A DNA stretch of 35,616 bases from Kiritimatiellia bacterium (GTDB taxonomy: Bacteria; Verrucomicrobiota; Kiritimatiellia; RFP12; UBA1067). The notes below the pieces were generated by a model, which was not told where the DNA came from, made no database searches, and was given only the letters and a program-made list of their open reading frames with translations. Position 1 is the stretch's first letter. The number at the start of each line of letters is the position of its first letter. Of this stretch, positions 32,181-35,616 are shown piece after piece. A program made the translations under genes and the position numbers. The stretch is from positions 1 through 35,616 of the forward strand of contig JAQIBS010000107.1 of NCBI GenBank assembly GCA_027858965.1. Reading direction: 5' to 3'.

Positions 32181-33152
32181 ATGAAGAATAAAGAAGATAT
32201 GGCGATCAAACTTAATTTGATCCGCAAAGCAATAGCCAAAGTAGTTGTGGGTCAGCAGGACCTTGTTGATAAACTTTTGACGGCTCTGATTTGTAATGGG
32301 CATGTGTTAATTGAGGGCGTTCCCGGCGTCGCCAAAACTTTGATGGTTAATGTCCTTTCGCAGGCACTGGGAGCTCAATGTAGCAGGATTCAGTTTACCC
32401 CAGATCTGCTTCCCGGTGATTTAATCGGAACTCAGATCTATCGGGCGGAGAAAGGTGAGTTTGAAACATGTAAGGGGCCTGTCTTTGCTAATCTTGTGTT
32501 GGCTGATGAAATCAACCGTGCTCCCGCCAAGGTGCAGAGCGCCCTGCTGGAGGCCATGCAGGAACGTCAGGTAACACTCGGTAAGGAGAGCCATAAGCTC
32601 CCTGAGCCTTTTATGGTGCTCGCAACTCAGAATCCTATTGAACAGGAGGGTACCTATTCATTGCCTGAGGCTCAGATCGACCGTTTCATGTTTAAGGTGA
32701 TTGTCACCTATCCCGATATGACCGAGGAGCACGCTATCATGAAGCGTATGGCAAAGAGCGCCCCGGTGCTAAATGTTGATGCGGTTGCTTCGCTGGATGA
32801 TATTAAAGAGATGCGTCTGTTACTTGATGAAATATATATGGATGAAAAGATTGAGCGCTATATTCTGCGTCTGGTGGCAGCTACCCGCAAACCGGCGGCT
32901 TACGGCATGGCTGATCTGGCCACTTACATACGCTTTGGAGCATCACCGCGTGCCTCTATTTTTTTGGCTCTGGCAGCGCGCGGCCACGCTTTAGTGCGTG
33001 GTGGCGATTTTGTTACGCCTGATGATGTGAAGGTGGGATTACATGATGTGGTGCGTCACCGGATTGCAATTACCTATCGCGCTGAAGCCGACGGAATGAA
33101 CTCAAGCGGAATTCTTGACCGCATTGCCGCAACCGTGCCAGTCGATGTCTAA
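32181..33152 (+). CDS. MoxR-family AAA+ ATPase
   Basis: 323-residue cytoplasmic ATPase, chaperone-like partner of VWA-domain proteins. Walker A GVPGVAKT (46-53), Walker B LVLADEINRAP (105-115), sensor-1 region VLATQNPIEQEGTYSLPEAQ, arginine-finger region AQIDRFM, and the C-terminal lid with GASPRASIFLALAARGHAL. Full length. TAGGGAGATAT is 5 bp before the ATG. It is followed after 24 bp by the DUF58 gene. The set MoxR, DUF58, BatA-like VWA is the conserved order in which the ATPase is thought to help assemble or activate metal-dependent or envelope complexes. Confidence 0.95.
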   Translation: MKNKEDMAIKLNLIRKAIAKVVVGQQDLVDKLLTALICNGHVLIEGVPGVAKTLMVNVLSQALGAQCSRIQFTPDLLPGDLIGTQIYRAEKGEFETCKGPVFANLVLADEINRAPAKVQSALLEAMQERQVTLGKESHKLPEPFMVLATQNPIEQEGTYSLPEAQIDRFMFKVIVTYPDMTEEHAIMKRMAKSAPVLNVDAVASLDDIKEMRLLLDEIYMDEKIERYILRLVAATRKPAAYGMADLATYIRFGASPRASIFLALAARGHALVRGGDFVTPDDVKVGLHDVVRHRIAITYRAEADGMNSSGILDRIAATVPVDV

Positions 33153-33176
33153 CCCCTAACACCTCTAACTCAGCCA

Positions 33177-34067
33177 ATGGAAACCGCGAATCTGGATCAA
33201 AGAGTTAAACAACTGCAGCTGCAGACGCGTTACCCGGTGGAGCATCTGCTTGCAGGCGAGTACCGCAGTGTCTTCAAAGGACGCGGTATGGACTTTGATG
33301 AACTACGTGAGTATGTGCCTGGTGATGATGTGCGGGTTATCGACTGGAATGTGACCGCCCGGACCGGCAAAACTCATATCCGGCGCTATATTGAGGAACG
33401 TGAGCTGGCGGTATGGTTTCTGGTGGACACCTCCGCTTCCTGCCGATTGGGTTCGAGCGATCGGACCAAGTGGGATGTGGTTCATGAGATTGTGGCCTTA
33501 CTGGGGCTATCTGCTTCCCTCAATCATGATCGTGCGGGGCTGATTATGTTTTCTGACCGGGTTGAACATGTGGTTCCCGCTCGTAAAGGTTTGCAGCATA
33601 CCATGCGAATCCTCAATGATCTGATGAGTGTGGTCCCTCAGGGGCGATCAACCTCTCTGCAGGCCGCCCTGGATTGTGTGGGTCATCTGGTTCGTAAACG
33701 TACTTTGGTTTTTGTGATCTCTGACTTTCTTCTGGATTGCAATCGAGATCAGCTCGGCCCGAGCGGTTTTAAACACGATTTAGTTGCGATTGCCGTTAAT
33801 GATGCTGTTGAACGTCAGCCCCCTGTGTGCGGATTGACTGCTGTGGTTGACTCAGAGAGCGGTGAAGAGCGCCTCTGTGATTTTAATCGTAGTTTTCGGA
33901 AAGAGTTTGCCGCGAGTTACTCAAAACATCGCCGTACCGTGAAAGATGAATTTTTGTCCGTGGGTGCAGATATGATTGAACTGGATACAACGAGTGACTG
34001 TGTTGAGGCCCTGACCGTCTTTTTCCGCAACCGTCTGCGCCGTGTGGATGATGAGAGCGGAGGATAG
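33177..34067 (+). CDS. DUF58 (VWA-like) protein of the MoxR operon
   Basis: 296 residues with the DUF58 signature GMDFDELREYVPGDDVRVIDWNVTART (37-63), then a VWA-like core starting ELAVWFLVDTSASCRLGS (76-93), in which DTSAS resembles a MIDAS site. HDRAGLIMFSDRVE and LVFVISDFLLD follow. No signal peptide or membrane segment is seen, so it is cytoplasmic. The start ATG at 33177 lacks a clear Shine-Dalgarno but gives the usual N-terminus; it lies 24 bp after moxR, so translation may be coupled. Function is inferred from the conserved operon. Confidence 0.92.
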   Translation: METANLDQRVKQLQLQTRYPVEHLLAGEYRSVFKGRGMDFDELREYVPGDDVRVIDWNVTARTGKTHIRRYIEERELAVWFLVDTSASCRLGSSDRTKWDVVHEIVALLGLSASLNHDRAGLIMFSDRVEHVVPARKGLQHTMRILNDLMSVVPQGRSTSLQAALDCVGHLVRKRTLVFVISDFLLDCNRDQLGPSGFKHDLVAIAVNDAVERQPPVCGLTAVVDSESGEERLCDFNRSFRKEFAASYSKHRRTVKDEFLSVGADMIELDTTSDCVEALTVFFRNRLRRVDDESGG

Positions 34068-34202
34068 GGAGAAGAAGTTCTAAAGTGCTAAAGTGCTGGA
34101 GTGCGAGAGTGAATGATTTCGGGAAATGTAGGATGTGGAATGTGGGATGTGGATCTAGTTGCAGAAAACTGCCCTTAAATAAGCCCGACAAATAAATTTA
34201 CT
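34068..34202. other. Spacer with degenerate simple repeats inside the MoxR operon
   Basis: CTAAAGTGCTAAAGTGCTGGAGTG and GGAATGTGGGATGTGGA-type strings fill 34080-34155. Non-coding. It interrupts an otherwise compact operon. Confidence 0.6.
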
Positions 34203-34619
34203 ATGACAACGAAAATTACAATTTTAATAATTTCACTTTCGCTCTGCGCTGTGGCGCAGGTGAAGCTGGATATGACACCGCGTAGTTTCAGTGGAATTCC
34301 CGGCGAAGTTTGCCGAATCGATCTGGCCATTGAATCGGAGAGTGCGGAGAAGGCTGTGCTGCGTGTGCCTCATTCATCCAACTTAGTGTTGCGTGCAGTT
34401 GAAAAGTACCCTGTTGTGAAAAATCAGGCCGGGATGTTTGTTCATAGACGGTGCCTTGTGCTGCAGGGAGTTGAGGCAGGAAAAACAGTTATGACAAACC
34501 TGCTGGTTGAAATTAATGGTGTAGCCTCTACCTTTCCTTCATTGACAATTGAGGTGCGGGATGTCAAAAAAGCTGAACCTCCTGAGAAAAGTGTAGTGCA
34601 AGCATCCTGCTTGCCTTAA
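34203..34619 (+). CDS. Small exported protein with a repeat-derived C-terminus
   Basis: 138 residues with a signal peptide about 1-18 (ITILIISLSLCAVAQ) and a beta-rich domain (LDMTPRSFSGIPGEVCRIDLAIE, LVLRAVEKYPVV, VEINGVASTFPSLTIEVRDV). This is the place where related operons encode DUF4381 or BatD-like envelope proteins, but no family can be assigned. The last codons (VVQASCLP) and the TAA stop come from a REP-like palindrome inserted at about 34593, so the protein is probably shorter than its ancestor and may have lost a C-terminal membrane anchor. No strong ribosome-binding site is seen. Confidence 0.65.
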   Translation: MTTKITILIISLSLCAVAQVKLDMTPRSFSGIPGEVCRIDLAIESESAEKAVLRVPHSSNLVLRAVEKYPVVKNQAGMFVHRRCLVLQGVEAGKTVMTNLLVEINGVASTFPSLTIEVRDVKKAEPPEKSVVQASCLP

Positions 34620-34653
34620 TAATAAGCCAAGCAGGATGCTTGGGTTACTTTTT
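34593..34653. repeat. REP-like palindrome, copy 3 (inverted), capturing a gene 3' end
   Basis: Reverse orientation of copies 1 and 2. CAAGCATCCTGCTTG (34599-34613) pairs with CAAGCAGGATGCTTG (34628-34642). It ends in TTACTTTTT and could also terminate transcription before the VWA gene. Its bases encode the last residues of the preceding gene. Confidence 0.9.
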
Positions 34654-34719
34654 AAAAACTGCTGATTATAAAGGTGTATTTAAACAACTGAACTGAGGTG
34701 ATCTCTTTCAGTGTACAAG

Positions 34720-34761
34720 TTGGACGTTGGACGTTCAATGTTGGATGTTGGATGTTCAATA
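34720..34761. repeat. 21-bp direct repeat, two units
   Basis: TTGGACGTTGGACGTTCAAT (34720-34739) plus G is followed directly by a second unit (34741-34761) with three substitutions. It lies 14 bp upstream of the VWA gene start. Confidence 0.85.
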
Positions 34762-34775
34762 TTTACTTATTTATT

Positions 34776-35616
34776 ATGACATTTTCATTACCATGGTTGC
34801 TGTTTCTTTTGCCGCTTGCGCTGATTGCGCTGCGTAAGCGTCGCTTTCGGGCAGTGGAGGTTTCTTCGCTGCGCGGTTGGCAGGGTGTGGAAAACTCTAA
34901 ACGGGTTAAATGGCTGGGGCGTATGCGCTGGGTGCGCGCGGTCATAGTGGCATTGTTGATTTTGTCGCTGGCGGGTCCTGTCATTGAACGTCCGGTGGAA
35001 AAGATGGTGAGACAGGGGGTTGCTATCGAGATGCTTGTTGATATTTCAAGCAGCATGGACTGTTCTATTGTCGGAGGTGGCGAGAAGAAGCAAACCCGTA
35101 TGGAAGCTGCTAAGCAGGAAGTCGAGCGTTTCGTGCAGAGCCGCGAGGATGATCTGATTGGTTTGATCACCTTTGCGCGTTATGCCGATACTGTCAGCCC
35201 ATTAACCTTTGGGCATAAAGCATTGTCTCAGCTTGTGCTGGATATTGAAATACAGGACCGTCCTAATGAAGATGGGACCGCTTATGGAGACGCATTGGCA
35301 TTAGCCTGCGCTCAATTGGAACAGATGTCGGAGTGGCAGGGTGGAGGCGAAGAGCTTGAGGTGATTGAGAGCCGGATTGTGGTTCTGCTGACAGATGGCG
35401 AAAATAACTGCGGTTTGCATCTGCCACAGGAATCGGCCGGTCTAGCCAGAAAGTGGGGCATTCGTGTATATGTGATCAGCCTGGGTGAATCTGATCAATC
35501 TGGAGAACTGACTGATTCCGAGACTCTGCTTGAGAGTGTGGCAGCGGCAACCGGTGGTTTTTTCTGGAAGATCAATGATGGTGATGGACTTAGCAGTGCC
35601 TATGCTGAGATCGATA
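34776..35616 (+). CDS. VWA-domain membrane protein (BatA-like), 3' end beyond the window
   Basis: 280 complete codons are visible. Two membrane helices (about 5-19 and 53-69) precede a VWA domain with the MIDAS motif D89-x-S91-x-S93 in LVDISSSMD, followed by LIGLITFARYA, the conserved Thr in GTAYGDALALA, and VVLLTDGENN. This is the BatA/BatB layout: an N-terminal anchor pair and a periplasmic or cytoplasmic metal-binding VWA, with a C-terminal helix expected beyond the window. The start at 34776 gives the typical FSLPWLLFLLPL N-terminus. No good Shine-Dalgarno is present; simple repeats precede it. Confidence 0.93.
   Translation, partial: MTFSLPWLLFLLPLALIALRKRRFRAVEVSSLRGWQGVENSKRVKWLGRMRWVRAVIVALLILSLAGPVIERPVEKMVRQGVAIEMLVDISSSMDCSIVGGGEKKQTRMEAAKQEVERFVQSREDDLIGLITFARYADTVSPLTFGHKALSQLVLDIEIQDRPNEDGTAYGDALALACAQLEQMSEWQGGGEELEVIESRIVVLLTDGENNCGLHLPQESAGLARKWGIRVYVISLGESDQSGELTDSETLLESVAAATGGFFWKINDGDGLSSAYAEID

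Noticed and set aside
34763..35170. Minus-strand frame of 135 codons
   Set aside because: Shadow of the VWA gene, whose MIDAS motif and helices are clear on the plus strand.

Overview
The window looks like a chromosomal stretch of a Gram-negative bacterium of the PVC group, most probably a Kiritimatiellota/Lentisphaerota-like marine or anoxic-habitat organism. This is inferred from gene content: secreted sulfatases, a heparinase-II/III-type lyase, a secreted jelly-roll protein, AlgI-type O-acyltransferase, a stand-alone AICAR transformylase, and intergenic spacers packed with short palindromic and simple repeats. No marker gene fixes the taxonomy. There is no rRNA, prophage, complete insertion sequence or CRISPR array.

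Layout. 1-80 is an 8-bp tandem repeat, then a purH-type AICAR transformylase (132-1403). A 600-bp repeat-rich spacer leads to an alpha/beta hydrolase and a DUF697/YcjF-like membrane protein (2008-4289). 4713-6447 (minus) holds a HigB-HigA fusion remnant and an AEC permease. 6970-7941 is a Tat-exported TIM-barrel isomerase-like protein. 8161-15791 (minus) is a heavy-metal efflux operon: Cys/His-rich exported protein, outer-membrane factor, membrane-fusion protein, CusA-like RND pump and a His-rich lipoprotein. 16020-18746 (minus) is a jelly-roll protein plus sulfatase pair. 18980-19056 is tRNA-Asp with its own promoter and terminator, followed by bacA/uppP. 20383-22922 is hisC translationally coupled to a second sulfatase. 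23142-30355 (minus) reads AlgI-type MBOAT, SGNH-like partner, fused KS-CLF ketosynthase and polysaccharide lyase. 30633-31364 is a decayed siroheme nitrite/sulfite reductase. 31492 to the end is a YiiX-like amidase, MoxR ATPase, DUF58 protein, small exported protein and VWA (BatA-like) operon cut by the window edge.

How the genes work together. Polysaccharide use or remodelling (two sulfatases, a lyase, a CBM-like protein, an O-acyltransferase pair) and envelope functions (bacA, MoxR/VWA, metal efflux) dominate; purine and histidine genes are interspersed.

The most unusual content is in the spacers. A family of roughly 95-150 bp elements has terminal stems whose sequences differ between copies but stay complementary. 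Two copies extend into matching ~300-bp composite elements. A REP-like palindrome has supplied the 3' end of one gene and one pseudogene. Several other inverted-repeat elements are present. Other points of note are the in-frame fusion of a truncated HigB toxin to HigA behind a near-consensus promoter that would give a leaderless mRNA, and the KS-CLF fusion without visible ACP or reductase partners.
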